From: Bursaphelenchus xylophilus
Taxonomy: Eukaryota > Nematoda > Chromadorea > Rhabditida > Aphelenchoididae
Direction: 5' to 3'
NCBI GenBank assembly: GCA_904066235.2
Contig: CAJFCV020000005.1
Coordinates: forward strand, 10,969,501 to 11,033,500
Length of the DNA: 64,000 nt
Shown: positions 1-9,767 of the stretch, in pieces
How the letters are laid out: the number at the start of each line of letters is the position of its first letter
Numbering within the stretch: the first letter of the stretch is position 1
Made by a program: the position numbers and the translations under genes
Notes under the pieces: model-generated
The model's input: only the letters and a program-made list of their open reading frames with translations
Databases searched by the model: none
What the model was told of the DNA's origin: nothing

Positions 1-137
1 AGTGTCCAAAATAAAACCCAATGTCTTCTACGCCACATTTTCACAAGTTTTGTGACCTATTAGTATCATTTTTTCCTTTGGATTGTTCCAATTTTGCATT
101 ATATTCACCTTGATTATATTACACTTGATCTGTTCAG

Positions 138-317
138 GTGGACAAAATCCGTGCCGATTGGGCCGAAAACCTCTACTATCTGGCCAAATCCTATCAAGCC
201 AAGGGCGACAAGGCGGCGGCCAAGGCCATTGTGAACCGACTGATCAATGTGGAGCCCATCGATCAGTCCGATCGGAATTTCATCGATGAAGCCAAGAAAT
301 TGAGCAAATCTCTCTGA
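138..317 (+). CDS. C-terminal exon of a TPR protein, RMD (regulator of microtubule dynamics)-like; 5' part lies outside the window
   Basis: This is the last coding exon of a gene entering from the left edge. A consensus 3' splice site (tgttcag) precedes base 138, and the frame runs 59 residues to TGA at 315-317. The segment starting at Trp8 (WAENLYYLAKSYQAKGDKA) has the helix-turn-helix spacing of a tetratricopeptide repeat, followed by NRLINVEP and a charged tail ending in KSL. In the FAM82/RMD family a similar TPR closes the protein, with acidic and lysine-rich residues after it, so I infer an RMD-like microtubule-associated protein; an unrelated TPR protein is possible. An AATAAA lies 132 bases past the stop. 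Confidence 0.55.
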   Translation: MDKIRADWAENLYYLAKSYQAKGDKAAAKAIVNRLINVEPIDQSDRNFIDEAKKLSKSL

Positions 318-448
318 ATTTTTAACGTTTTCTCATCTTCTGGACGTCTCCTAAAACTGTAAGGTCTCAGGTTTAAACTTAGAAACGGTTAATACTCTGC
401 ATTTTCGTCTAATAGCGACTTTATAGACTTGTATATGATTTTAAAGCC

Positions 449-454
449 AATAAA
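449..454 (+). promoter_or_regulatory. Poly(A) signal AATAAA for the TPR gene
   Basis: Exact AATAAA in an AT-rich 3' flank, 132 bases after the TGA of the upstream exon; a T-rich stretch follows about 15 bases later, as expected near a cleavage site. Confidence 0.6.
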
Positions 455-604
455 TTGATGTCTCAAGTTTTTTTTCGTTTTTTTTTATATGAAAATTGCC
501 TTGAGAGGTCCAGAAATGCCTTTGGAAGAGAATTAATTACTAAAGTTTGTATTTATATACACTTTTGGACCTAAAAATTCGACATAGGCGAGCAGAACAG
601 TGTT

Positions 605-3475
605 TTATTCGGTGGCCGAGACCTGTTGAGTCTGTTCTATTCGATGGCTCCGCACCTCCTTCCCGGACGCCGGTTGTGTGGGCTCGACGGTGGATCGCTT
701 GCTAGGCATCGCCGTCTCGTCCTTCAACTCCTCTTGTTTCTCGCTGAAAGTGGCGACCAGCGTCTTCTCGATCTCGGGCTTCTCCTTTGCGGAAACGGAG
801 GCCGCCTGAACCTCCGGTGGTGGGGCGGCCGGCTTACAGGCTGGTTTGGGCTCGGCGGGCGGGGGAGGAGGCTGGAATGGAGATATTTTTACACTACCGC
901 TATCATTTCACTTCTTTTTTTTTTGCACCGTGCATTTACTTTTTTTTGTTTTCGCACAGTGCATCTTCAACTCTTTCTCACGCATGTCGCCGACGCACAG
1001 TGCATTTTCCCATTTTCGCACAGTGCAACCCTCAAAAAAGTCAGACATGGCAAAACGGGCCGGGCCGGGGACCCTTCGGGCCCCCGGCCCGGCCCCCTAG
1101 AAGTTGGGCCCGGCCCGGCCCTTTTCAAAATTTTCAAAGCCCGGCCCGGCCCGGCCCCGAGGCACCTTCGGCCCGGCCCGGCCCGGCCCTGAGGGGTCTT
1201 AAGGCCCGGCCCGGCCCGGCCCTTTTTTCATTACTCTAAATTTTGCGTTTTAATTGCTATTTTTTGTTTTATGATGTTACCACAAAGTTTTCGGCGTCTT
1301 ACTTGATACAAGCGGCCAGTGGCTTCGATATAGGATCAATTTATGACCAATAATGATCAATAATTGGAGAATGTTTATCCAGATGTCATGGGTAATATAA
1401 TTTACCCTCTCAAATGCTTTACATCGGTTTTTCCTGGAGTCTGGATATGGATTTGGCAATCAAATGGACTGTCTGATGTTTTCAATTTACTTCCACGACC
1501 TTCTTACTTGTGATTCAGTTTTCCATCTTCCAAAAAATCATTGAAAATCTCAAAAATGTTAAAAAACATAACTATTATTTTTAAATCGTCAATCTTCTTG
1601 TGTTTCTGGTATTCTTATTACATTTCCAACATGTCAACACTTTTTACGCCGCTCAATTCTTCCTAGCGCGGACGAAATCATCATGGATAATATCGGGGAA
1701 AACTCGGAAAATCGTCAAAAAATTAATATCAAGCTTCCGAAATAGTTCTAAGTCGCACATATTCTCATTCCCCAAGGACTGCTGGACATTTTCCACTAAA
1801 AATTAAAGTTTTGATTTTTCTACAGTAATCCATTTACTACGGTAATTCATAGTATCGTGGACAGAAAGATTTTAAAATTTGCACAGAGAATCTGCATGTC
1901 GTGAAACATAATTCCGCCAAGTTTCATCCAAATCCATCAACCGCTACCAAAGTTACTGGAGATTATAGTTTGCCAAAACTTCTCTTTTGAACCTTCAAAA
2001 TCGGGTTTTCAACCCTATAGTAACTACTGGGCACATTTTGGAAACCATATCTCAAGCATAAATTGACCGATTCTTGACTTTTAAAAAGTATTTCTACTAA
2101 ATCGAGTACTGCGAGCCTTATGAGTTATGACGTTAGTTTTTGCCCTAACAATAAGGGGTCAAATATGGCCGAAAACACAATGCCAAAATATTGCCAAAAT
2201 GGCGGGAATAAATTAATTTTTTGACGATTTCCCGAGTTTTCCCCGATATTATCCATGATGATTTCGTCCGCGCTAGGAAGAATTGAGCGGCGTAAAAAGT
2301 GTTGACATGTTGGAAATGTAATAAGAATACCAGAAACACAAGAAGATTGACGATTTAAAAATAATAGTTATGTTTTTTAACATTTTTGAGATTTTCAATG
2401 ATTTTTTGGAAGATGGAAAACTGAATCACAAGTAAGAAGGTCGTGGAAGTAAATTGAAAACATCAGACAGTCCATTTGATTGCCAAATCCATATCCAGAC
2501 TCCAGGAAAAACCGATGTAAAGCATTTGAGAGGGTAAATTATATTACCCATGACATCTGGATAAACATTCTCCAATTATTGATCATTATTGGTCATAAAT
2601 TGAGCCGGTTACCCATTTATAACAAAGAATATACCAATATCCTTATGAATATACAGGTTTAAGCCAATGGAAGGTCATGGATTTGTAATGAAAAAATATT
2701 TTAGACAAAATTAGTCGAAAAATAGTGAAACACTGTTCAAATTTGACTAACAGTTAACTTTTAAAAACTTTTTCGATGTATTTTGTCATTGCCAGCAAGG
2801 TTCTGAGTAGTAAATGAGGTTTTCCTGTCTTACAAGCCGCTTTTCCTTCAAAAAACAAAAAATTTTTTGCTCAAAACAGAATGCCAAAAAAATTGGCACC
2901 CCAATTTTTCGTTGCAAGACAAAAAATAAAAAAAAATTTTTTTTGAAGGGGCCGGGCCCAAATTTTTTCAGGCCCCACGGCCCGGCCCGAAAACCAAACC
3001 CAGGCCCCACGGCCCGGCCCCCGAGACGTTGGGCCCGGCCCGGCCCCCCTGCCATGTCTGCAAAAAAGTCATCAACCCTCGTCTTGCACCGTGCATTTCA
3101 TTTTTGGTTTTGCACTGTGCATTTGAAATGTCGCTGCGACGTAAGCCTGTGCCGCGGCGGTCGCTCAAAATGTGCACAGTGCAATCGGCTTTTTGAGGTT
3201 TGCACGGTGCGCAAAGTCAAAAAAATGCACAGTGCGTTGGCGACAAAAATTCAAGATGCACAGTGCGAAAGCAAAAAAATGTCTGGGCACTTTGCGAAAA
3301 TGCTAATAAAATTCGGCTGCAGACTTACCGCCGGCGGCACCGACGCCGGGGACTTGGGGCTCTTCTCGGTGTGCTTGCTAGGCGAGTTCACGGTCATGGT
3401 CTTCTTCTTGCTGCATATTGCACTCAAAGCGAGTTGAATCAAAACGACGGAAACGAGAAAAACGACCGGAATCAT
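605..3475 (-). CDS. Small secreted proline/lysine-rich protein, two exons
   Basis: Coding exons are 3475-3329 and 871-605 on the minus strand (49 codons plus 88 residues and stop, phase 0). Exon 1 starts at ATG 3475 and encodes a signal peptide (MIPVVFLVSVVLIQLALSA), then a basic Ser/Pro stretch. It ends at a GTAAGT donor. Exon 2 follows an acceptor ending ctccattccag, opens with PPPPPAEPKPACKPAAPPPE, and continues as a charged Glu/Lys-rich tail ending VSATE. The product is about 137 aa, probably extracellular and intrinsically disordered, with no recognised domain. The 2.46-kb intron is occupied by a nested transposon composite flanked by TGCACTGTGCA-type repeats. The TAA stop overlaps an AATAAA poly(A) signal. 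Function unknown. Confidence 0.7.
930..1030. repeat. TGCACTGTGC-type repeats, left block, in an intron
   Basis: Four copies of the GCACAGTGC/GCACCGTGC core lie between 935 and 1027, with the recurrent spacer module (cgcatgtcgccgacgcacagtg). The GC-rich element at 1042-3060 appears to have inserted into this array, because the same type of repeat resumes at 3085. Confidence 0.8.
1042..3060. mobile_element. GC-rich terminal-inverted-repeat element with a 9-bp target duplication (Mutator-like by TSD length)
   Basis: The left end is CAGACATGGCA at 1042 and the right end is its exact complement TGCCATGTCTG at 3060. The 9-mer CAAAAAAGT occurs immediately outside both ends (1033-1041 and 3061-3069). 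Inside each end are about 110-180 bases of GGCCCGGCCC-rich DNA in inverted orientation. Nothing in the 2,019 bases looks like a transposase, so it is non-autonomous. A 9-bp duplication is typical of Mutator-like elements; assignment to that superfamily is inference. It carries the AT-rich palindrome at 1335-2603. Confidence 0.75.
1335..2603. mobile_element. Foldback element with near-identical 0.39-kb inverted arms
   Basis: The arm 1335-1727 is almost base-for-base the reverse complement of 2212-2603, with a 0.48-kb loop. Both arms carry copies of the CATGGATAATAT motif (1682) and CATGGGTAATATA (1387). The near identity suggests recent formation or gene conversion between arms. Short ORFs in the arms are mirror images of one another and are not coding. 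Confidence 0.8.
3085..3300. repeat. TGCACAGTGC-type repeats, right block, in an intron
   Basis: About six copies of the core (GCACCGTGC, GCACTGTGC, GCACAGTGC, GCACGGTGC) with the recurrent modules GTCGCTGCGACG and CAGTGCGTTGGCGACAA. It continues the block at 930-1030 on the other side of the inserted GC-rich element. Confidence 0.8.
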
Positions 3476-3771
3476 TGCTGGATGGTGCTCAAATGAGCAT
3501 TTCCATGCTTTTTTCGTCAAGATCAAAGCAATTTCCAGAGAAAATGCGATCAAATTTACTGAATTTTGATTCGAAAAATTAAAAATTAATAAAATTATAA
3601 TAAATACGAGGAGAAATGCGGTTTAGAGGGCGAAACCTGGAAGTTAAAATGCGTGAAATAAGGCAGTAGGCTAGGAAAATATTAGAATACACTTTAATTA
3701 TCGTTAATATTATCTGAGACTTGAAACGAAAGACACCTGGGACAATTTACAAATTTAAGATGCTGATTTTT

Positions 3772-5008
3772 TCACTCCACTTCCATTGGAGCCCAAAAAT
3801 TGCCATTGAGTTGGACGTTGTTCACCTTGATATCCACTGGCTTCTTCTTCATTCTCCTCCCAACTCGTTCCGGAGCTCTGGCGTACAGACAGAAGGCCTG
3901 CAGCTCTTTTCTCTCCAATTCTCGCAGTTTTTGGTCGGCTTTCTCGTTCAAAGGCAGCACAACTTGGCCTTTGAAGTTGGGAGCTTCTACCTCGACAATC
4001 TCCGACTCCAAAACTTCCAATTTGGGGCCATTCACCAGGAAATCTACAACAACATCAGTCATGGATAATATAGGCGGAGAAATGCATCCTAAAAGCGGAA
4101 AAAACGAAAGAAAAACAACTCACCTTCTCCAGTACATCCGATCTCAGCCAACTGGTCGTCAATTTGCTTTAGTCGAGATTGTTTTGCTCTTTCAATCAGT
4201 AATTTCGAATTCCTCTCTTCAAAATCAATGTCAGCTTCCAACTGGCGTCGTAGGCCTTCCATTTGAAGTCGACAGCGTTCGTTCAGCTCCTAAAACCAAT
4301 AATTTAGAATTCTGCCAGCAATAAAGCCAAGAAACGCGACAGAGAAATTTGTTTTACCTGTTTTTTCAAGGCGTACTTCTCTTTGATTGGTGCCAGAACG
4401 CGTTTTCCCTCATCCGAGACCTCATTTATAAGCCCGTCAATCCGCAGCTCAATCTAAACGTTGGAAATACTAAAAGAAAAGGTTTTTGTCAACCCACCTT
4501 CTTCACCAACACTTCAAGCAGCTCCTTCTTCAGGTTCTCCAAATGCAACTCACATAAATGAATATTCTTGCAAGTCTGCTCCAATTGCTGCGCTTTTCGC
4601 TTGGGACTAAGTGTGGAAGCCCTTGAAATTGCAGTTGACAGATCGAGGACACTTTTGCCCAGCTCTCCGGCTTCGATGAGTCCACCTCCGGTGAGATCCG
4701 CGTTCGGGAACAAGGGATGGTTTTGGAAGTCGAGCTTAGACTTGATTTTCGGGGGTTTCTGCCGTTTCCGACGCGAATCGAAGAGGTGCGGCTTGTTCTG
4801 CAGGATGCTATAGTACCTCTGATAGCATCGATCACAACCACTGACTTCTTCGGACAAAAGTTGGAGTGTTTGCGCCTAGAGTAATGTAATTGCATTATAA
4901 AGCTTCTGCAGCAGAAAATACGGGCCATACAGGCTGTCTAAAACCAAAAGAAAGAAGAAACGAAACTGTTCTTACCTGATCGAACGCTGAAGTCGATGGT
5001 TCTGTCAT
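3772..5008 (-). CDS. Coiled-coil protein of unknown function, five exons
   Basis: Coding exons on the minus strand are 5008-4976, 4875-4498, 4453-4358, 4289-4124 and 4043-3772. All junctions are GT..AG and in phase, giving 314 aa. The N-terminus is MTEPSTSAFDQ, followed by SGCDRCYQRYYS (one CxxC) and a basic stretch (SRRKRQKPPKIKSK). Residues about 105-215 are heptad-rich and charged (ENLKKELLEVLVKKV, LERKELQ further on), consistent with an extended coiled coil. The end is NGNFWAPMEVE. It could be a cytoskeletal or TRIM-like scaffold, but I recognise no family. Intron 4 carries the recurrent CATGGATAATATA motif at 4060-4072. Confidence 0.75.
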
Positions 5009-5611
5009 ATTCCCACCTTATTTTAGGCTAACCTGGATTCAAGAAGGCAACAGAAGAACCTCAGCTATTTGCACTCCAATTTATACGTTCATTTCTTCGA
5101 GAACTGCAATTTGGCATGAGCTGAAAGGATTGGGCGCGCATAAAAATATTTTCTCGCGAGATTTTTCCGAACTTCCAGAAAAGACGTCAGCGCTGACGCG
5201 TGTCTCTCTAATTTAGAAGCGAAAACGCCGGCAGATTCTCGTCCAATTTTGCATGATAAATTACAGTATTGAACTGGTTGTGAATAGTGAAATAAAGTCT
5301 TGCTAGTGATTAAATAAAAGGCGTCACAATGACGGATTTTCGGGACTAATTTCCCGACTCTTTTTCTTCCCAATTATCGAGTTTCCGACGCGAAATGCAA
5401 AGTATTGATCGAGATTATGCAGATTGTTGCTAGCTTCGACTAGTAATACACTACGGTAGAATAAATACGAATTTTTTATATTATACATGATCTAAAATGA
5501 AAAATAGAAAAAAATTCTTAGTATTACATTCCTGATTCTGATCATGTATAACATCCAACAACGGCAGACATTGACCTGTTATTATATAAATTCTTCTTTT
5601 TTTCGAGGTTA
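5009..5611. other. Upstream region of the coiled-coil gene, no gene seen
   Basis: AT-rich flank of the gene starting at 5008. It holds one copy of the dispersed TATATTATACATG motif (5477-5489). I see no splice-supported ORF. Confidence 0.5.
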
Positions 5612-5735
5612 TCCACTTGTAATGTGGAATTTCGGCGCTCTTTTTCTCTTCGATAGCAGCCACTTTGGGGACATTTACACAATACCTGCCCTGATAATTC
5701 AATTCACACTCGATCTTCGCCATCTTGACACCCTG
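5612..5735 (-). pseudogene. Fragment of a small heat-shock protein gene
   Basis: On the minus strand this translates as a close relative of the C-terminal half of the intact small HSP at 10312-10815. It shares the block VNVPKVAAIEEKKS and the preceding I-CEL pattern, and the nucleotide match extends from about 5612 to 5735. The segment before the beta-strand core is missing, the IPIQ tail is altered to IPHYK, and downstream codons are unrelated. It is therefore a truncated duplicate, not a functional gene. The intact copy lies 5 kb away on the same strand. Confidence 0.75.
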
Positions 5736-5743
5736 TGCGGGCT

Positions 5744-5835
5744 AGACATGGCTAGTGAGCCGGGCCGAACGAGTTTTAAAGGCCCCGGGGCCGCGCCGAC
5801 CTCTTCCAGCCCCCGGGCCGGGCCGACCGGGGGCT
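5744..5835. mobile_element. Partial GC-rich element end
   Basis: The sequence AGACATGGCTAGTGAGCCGG followed by GGCCCCGGGG-type DNA resembles the terminus of the 1042-3060 element. No opposite end or target duplication was found, so it looks truncated. Confidence 0.5.
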
Positions 5836-5896
5836 GTTTTTTTTTTCAAGTCTCGAAGCGAAAACATTTCAAAAAATTTTTTTTTCTTTTTTTGGT

Positions 5897-6046
5897 AAAG
5901 GGTAACCTAGCCTCTAGGTAACCTATCCGGTGGGGTAACCTATCCTCTGGGTAACCTATCCGGTGGGGTAACCTATCCTCCGGATTATGTGTTTTTTGGG
6001 GTAACCTATCCGGTGGGTGACTTATTCTCGGGGTAACCTATCCAAA
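5897..6046 (+). repeat. Short tandem repeat, GGGTAACCTATCC units
   Basis: About eight copies of GGTAACCTATCC with CGGTGG or TCTG linkers, period about 16-19 bases, degenerating after 6000. Confidence 0.85.
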
Positions 6047-6381
6047 TCAGCGAGAATAACCATCACAAGTTGTGATTTGAAGGTTTGGCAAAGAATTGAG
6101 AAATTTACGACTATCTGATATTGTTTTAGGTGAACTTGGCGAATTTTGACACAATTACCGTCTTTGAGAGGACTTGACTACTTGGAAATCTTGTTTGATA
6201 GCTGCATTGTTGTTTTGGCAGACTGTATTTGGGATTCCGTTTGGATCTATTTGTTCGTGGTGGATCTTGAATTTTGATCTTGAGTCGTGAACTTTGAGAA
6301 TTTTGTGATAAGAATTTTGGCTCTGATTGAAGAGTGGATAACGTTGGGAGTAATGAAGTCATAAAACAAATTCTATGCTTT

Positions 6382-7110
6382 ATGAGAGAGCACAAACAAC
6401 AATCGGAAAGGGCCTTTCAAGAAGTACAAAAACAATTGGAGGAGGATAGAAAGCGAGCGGAGGAAGATAGAAAGCAAATCGAAGAGCTCACAAAATCTTT
6501 CCAAACCTTATTAGCGCAAAGTGAAACAAAACAGCCGATGAATGAGGACCCTATGGCTCCAACGAGTCTAGCGAATCCGCCGGTTAGAAGTGGTAGATCG
6601 ATCGCAGATCTTATGTTTGTAGAGATGCGGCTTCCAACGTTGACGGGGAAAGAGAACCAAAGCGAAATGATTTGTTTCTTCTACAAATTTCGCGCAGGGA
6701 CTGCAAATCACACCACACAAGAAAAGAAAGACCTCCTTGAAGCCAAGATAGCGGGAAAAGCGGCACGGTTGTGGGAACACACGAGCATGGCTTCGGAAAG
6801 TAGCGACTTTGATCAGAATTTGGCTGAATTCGAGAGCGAGCTGAAAAGCAAAGCGGCAGATCACAGGGATTGGCCTTCGATTTACCTCTGTAAATTGTCA
6901 AAAAAAATTGTGCCAAGAGTCGACCAAAATATTCAAATTCCTGGTAATTGTCTAAAAGATAATATGTTTCTGAAGTCATTTCTCCCTGCTAAAGGCTGCA
7001 AATTTAAGTTCTTGGAGGAAAATCACGGTTTCAGTGGTGATTTCGACAAGAAGAACTCGATAGAATGGTCGTATTCCTCGCGAATTGAAGGGAAAGGAAC
7101 CAAATTTTAA
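6382..7110 (+). mobile_element. Gag-like ORF of an LTR retrotransposon, orphaned
   Basis: One open frame (open from 6334; first ATG 6382, stop 7110) encodes a coiled-coil segment rich in Glu/Gln/Lys. Next come a motif of the type RLPTLTGK with F..F and a KKDLLEAKIAGKAARLWE helix. This order (Pro-Phe-like motif, acidic residues, helical LxGxA segment) is typical of capsid regions of Ty3/gypsy and BEL/Pao Gag. No zinc knuckle, protease, reverse transcriptase or integrase follows, and I found no pair of LTRs. It is most likely a relict or a domesticated gag gene. Confidence 0.45.
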
Positions 7111-7502
7111 TTCATGTCATCCGTGCGGCTAACGTGATCGTAAATTGCTATTTTTGTGTGGAAATACCGTATTTTGTTGTAGCATGTAGTATAATTTTAA
7201 AGGTATTTCAATTTTTGATTCGTAAATTCTCTATTCACTTATTTTGTTCCGGTAAAACATCAACTCGTACCTTATTTTTAGATAAATATCAGGATCCCAT
7301 AAAATATCTTGAAAACCCGGAACTTGTTTTTTGAAGTCGAGGACGATTTCAGATGTTTAGAGGGGAGCTTGGGGTTATTTAGGATATTTTAGGGATTTTA
7401 GGGACTTTTATTCACTTGTAATCACGTTTACTTTCAGATTTCGACTACATTCTCTTCCGAACTAGCTCACTTCATGCCATCCACCAATACCAACGCAGCT
7501 AG

Positions 7503-7730
7503 GACAAGCCCCAGGAGAAACCAATCAACTTTCCCCAACGGCGCATCGACTTCACTGACATCGGGGATGCCAACTTGGTTAGGGGGCGAATGGTGCAGGA
7601 CCGCACCGAACCTCGGGCTGGGTCCCGCCACGAAACCGAACGCACCGTTGGAAAGCCAAGGAACGTGAGAGAAGGGAATTCAGGAGAGGATCGGGGAGCC
7701 GAATGGCAGTCGGTTGGATTGAAGGAATAG
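7503..7730 (+). CDS. Exon-like open frame, hypothetical
   Basis: After a possible acceptor (caacgcagctag) a frame of 75 residues runs to TAG at 7728-7730. Its composition is coding-like: Arg/Glu-rich, with FPQRRIDFTDIGDANLVRG near the start. It may be the 3' portion of the element encoding the gag-like ORF just upstream, or the last exon of a dead gene. No upstream exon could be joined with confidence. Confidence 0.3.
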   Translation, partial: DKPQEKPINFPQRRIDFTDIGDANLVRGRMVQDRTEPRAGSRHETERTVGKPRNVREGNSGEDRGAEWQSVGLKE

Positions 7731-7956
7731 GAACAGGGCGTGGTCGGCTGACAAGGATAGCTTCCGTCAGTTTGTACTATAATATTGATCTATTTGGCGT
7801 ATTTACGGTATTGTACAACTCTCCTCGGGATAAACAGTTGTCTACTTTATTCGTATCGGTGTTGTTGATTCCTTTGGATAGTTTCCGCTGGAATACTTGG
7901 GAGATTTGGTGTGGTCTCGGGCTCTATTGAACTTCTATCAGGGAGACTCGTCCAAC

Positions 7957-8117
7957 CACTGCGCCATAAAGTCCGTAGAATTTTTTTCGCCGACGTCGCG
8001 GGTGCAATCGCCGAAAAGTGCATGTCGCTAGTGCAAAAACGGGGAATCGCCGCGGTGCGTGCGAAAAAAAGGTTGAATGCACTGTGCAAAATTCTACGGA
8101 CTTTATGTCGCGCCTAG
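7957..8117. mobile_element. Foldback element with CATAAAGTCCGTAGAATTTT ends
   Basis: The left arm CATAAAGTCCGTAGAATTTT (7964 on) is matched by AAATTCTACGGACTTTATG (8089-8107). The outer right end is GTCGCGCCTAG followed by TA. The interior carries TGCACTGTGC and GCGCGAC modules. It belongs to the family of the elements at 11007 and 28276. Confidence 0.7.
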
Positions 8118-8409
8118 TATAAGCTGCCAGGAAATGTCGCTGATATCCAAAACTAACAACGCAAATGTCGGCTACCCGCAATAGCCAATTTTACCCTTCA
8201 CGAAGGGCTGTCCAAAAAATTCACATCGAAAACACGCTCAACACAAGAAATAGTATGTATTTGGTACCAAAAAAATTACGTAGGCGGCAGTTATCTTAAC
8301 TTTGCAATCACAAATGACGACTCCAGGAGTGGCACACCCCGCATTCAAGCCAATTTTAAAAAACTGCCCAACAAGATCATAAATTCCTTTATCAGTTGTT
8401 ACACACGCT

Positions 8410-8415
8410 ATAAAG
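8410..8415 (+). promoter_or_regulatory. TATA box of the pepsin-like gene
   Basis: TATAAA in the context CGCTATAAAGACAGC lies 37 bases before the ATG at 8447, implying a very short 5' leader. Confidence 0.5.
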
Positions 8416-8446
8416 ACAGCTTTTGTGGAAGGTTTTCGTTATACCA

Positions 8447-9767
8447 ATGAAGTCGATTTGCTTGTCGCTGCTGCTTGCCGCAGCCGTCATCTCAGTTGAA
8501 ATTCCCATCCAAAGGAGGGTCGTGGCCAGCACTCTCAGTTCGGGAATCCCAATTGATTTTGATACGGCCTCCAAGGCATACGTTGGAGTTATTTCGTTGG
8601 GAAGTCCGGGTCAAGATTTCAATGTGGCCTTTGATCTGAATACGCCGGCTTTGTGGGTGCCCGACTCTGCGTGCTCTTGCGGCGACATATGCAAAAATGG
8701 TAAGAGTTGAACACTGTGTGCGGACTAAGGTATATAACGTTTGAATGCTTTAATCCAGAAGACAAGGAACCATCTTTTTCTAGAGAAACTTTGCCCTCAG
8801 CTTTGTGCTGCCCACTGCTGCACCAAGAGTTTCTTGGGCGACGAGAAGAGTGGCTCGTGCACAAACAAAAACGTTTTTGACACACAAAAGTCTCGATCGT
8901 ACGTTGGAGGTAAGGGTGTAGTAATGCTCTCTACTTGTTTCCCCCGCCTACACATAAAATCTATAATTTGACTCCTCAGGCGACGCGAACGTCAGCCTCA
9001 AATTCCTGGAAGGCACGGTGGAGGCCGCTACTGGCTACGAAACCCTCAGGATTGGACCTCATTATCGGCCAGGCCTCACCGCCAACAACATTCAATTCGG
9101 GCGTGTGAAAGGCTTCAACGAAGCCTACAAACTTGTCAACTTCGATGGAGTTTTCGGGCTTGGGTTCGGTGAGGTTAAGGGACTCTCCTCTCCCATCAAA
9201 CAACTCGCTTCTCACGGAGTTATTCCTTCGGCTCTCCTCACCGCCTACTTTTACAACCAAGGCCATAACAACACTGTCGATGGTGTTCTGACTATCGGAG
9301 AGGTTGACAGAAGACGCTGCGAAAATGTTAAGTTCTTTGCCGAGACCGTCCGTACCGCCGATGCATGCGTGTTCAGATCTCCGACCTTCAACGTCAGCGC
9401 CAATTACGGGATAACCAACGGAAGTTGGCTGGGAGTTCTCGACTTCAACTCGGATACTATCCATGTTCCTCCCTTTGCTGCCAAAGTCATTGCAAATTAC
9501 CTGAGTGGCACCGTTGACAATGAAGGCCGTGTCATCTATAAGTGCGGTAAGTCTCTCCTTCTGTGCTTCAACATTGGCGGCCAACAGTTGGCATTAAGCA
9601 CTACGCTGTTCGAAGAACGTGATGTTGGAACATTGTGTCGACTCAAAATCGGAGCAACAGATGACTCAGACAAGTACGCCTTTCGGTATGGTTGGCCAAT
9701 CTTGCAAGACCATTGTATCGTTCTTGATTATAACGGCCGGCTTGCATTAACTCTTAAGCGTGTCTAA
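8447..9767 (+). CDS. Pepsin-family (A1) protein with altered catalytic triads, likely a pseudoprotease
   Basis: Exons 8447-8699, 8784-8909 and 8980-9767 join in phase to give 388 aa. The N-terminus is a signal peptide (MKSICLSLLLAAAVISVE). The fold is clear: YVGVISLGSPGQDFNVAFD (45-63), LWVPDSACSC (69-78), a Cys-rich insert (KLCPQLCAAHCCTKS), DGVFGLGF (182-189), DGVLTIGEVD (227-236) and C-terminal IGGQQ. In active pepsins the two catalytic motifs read DTG or DSG; here they are D63-Leu-Asn and D281-Phe-Asn. Both aspartates remain, but the Thr/Ser and Gly that complete the active site do not. The YGTG flap is also not recognisable (FLEGTVEA in that region). A secreted, probably inactive homologue is inferred. 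AATAAA lies at 9775. Confidence 0.85.

Noticed and set aside
1600..2339. Mirror-image ORFs encoding the same peptide on opposite strands
   Set aside because: They are the two arms of the foldback element, not duplicated genes.
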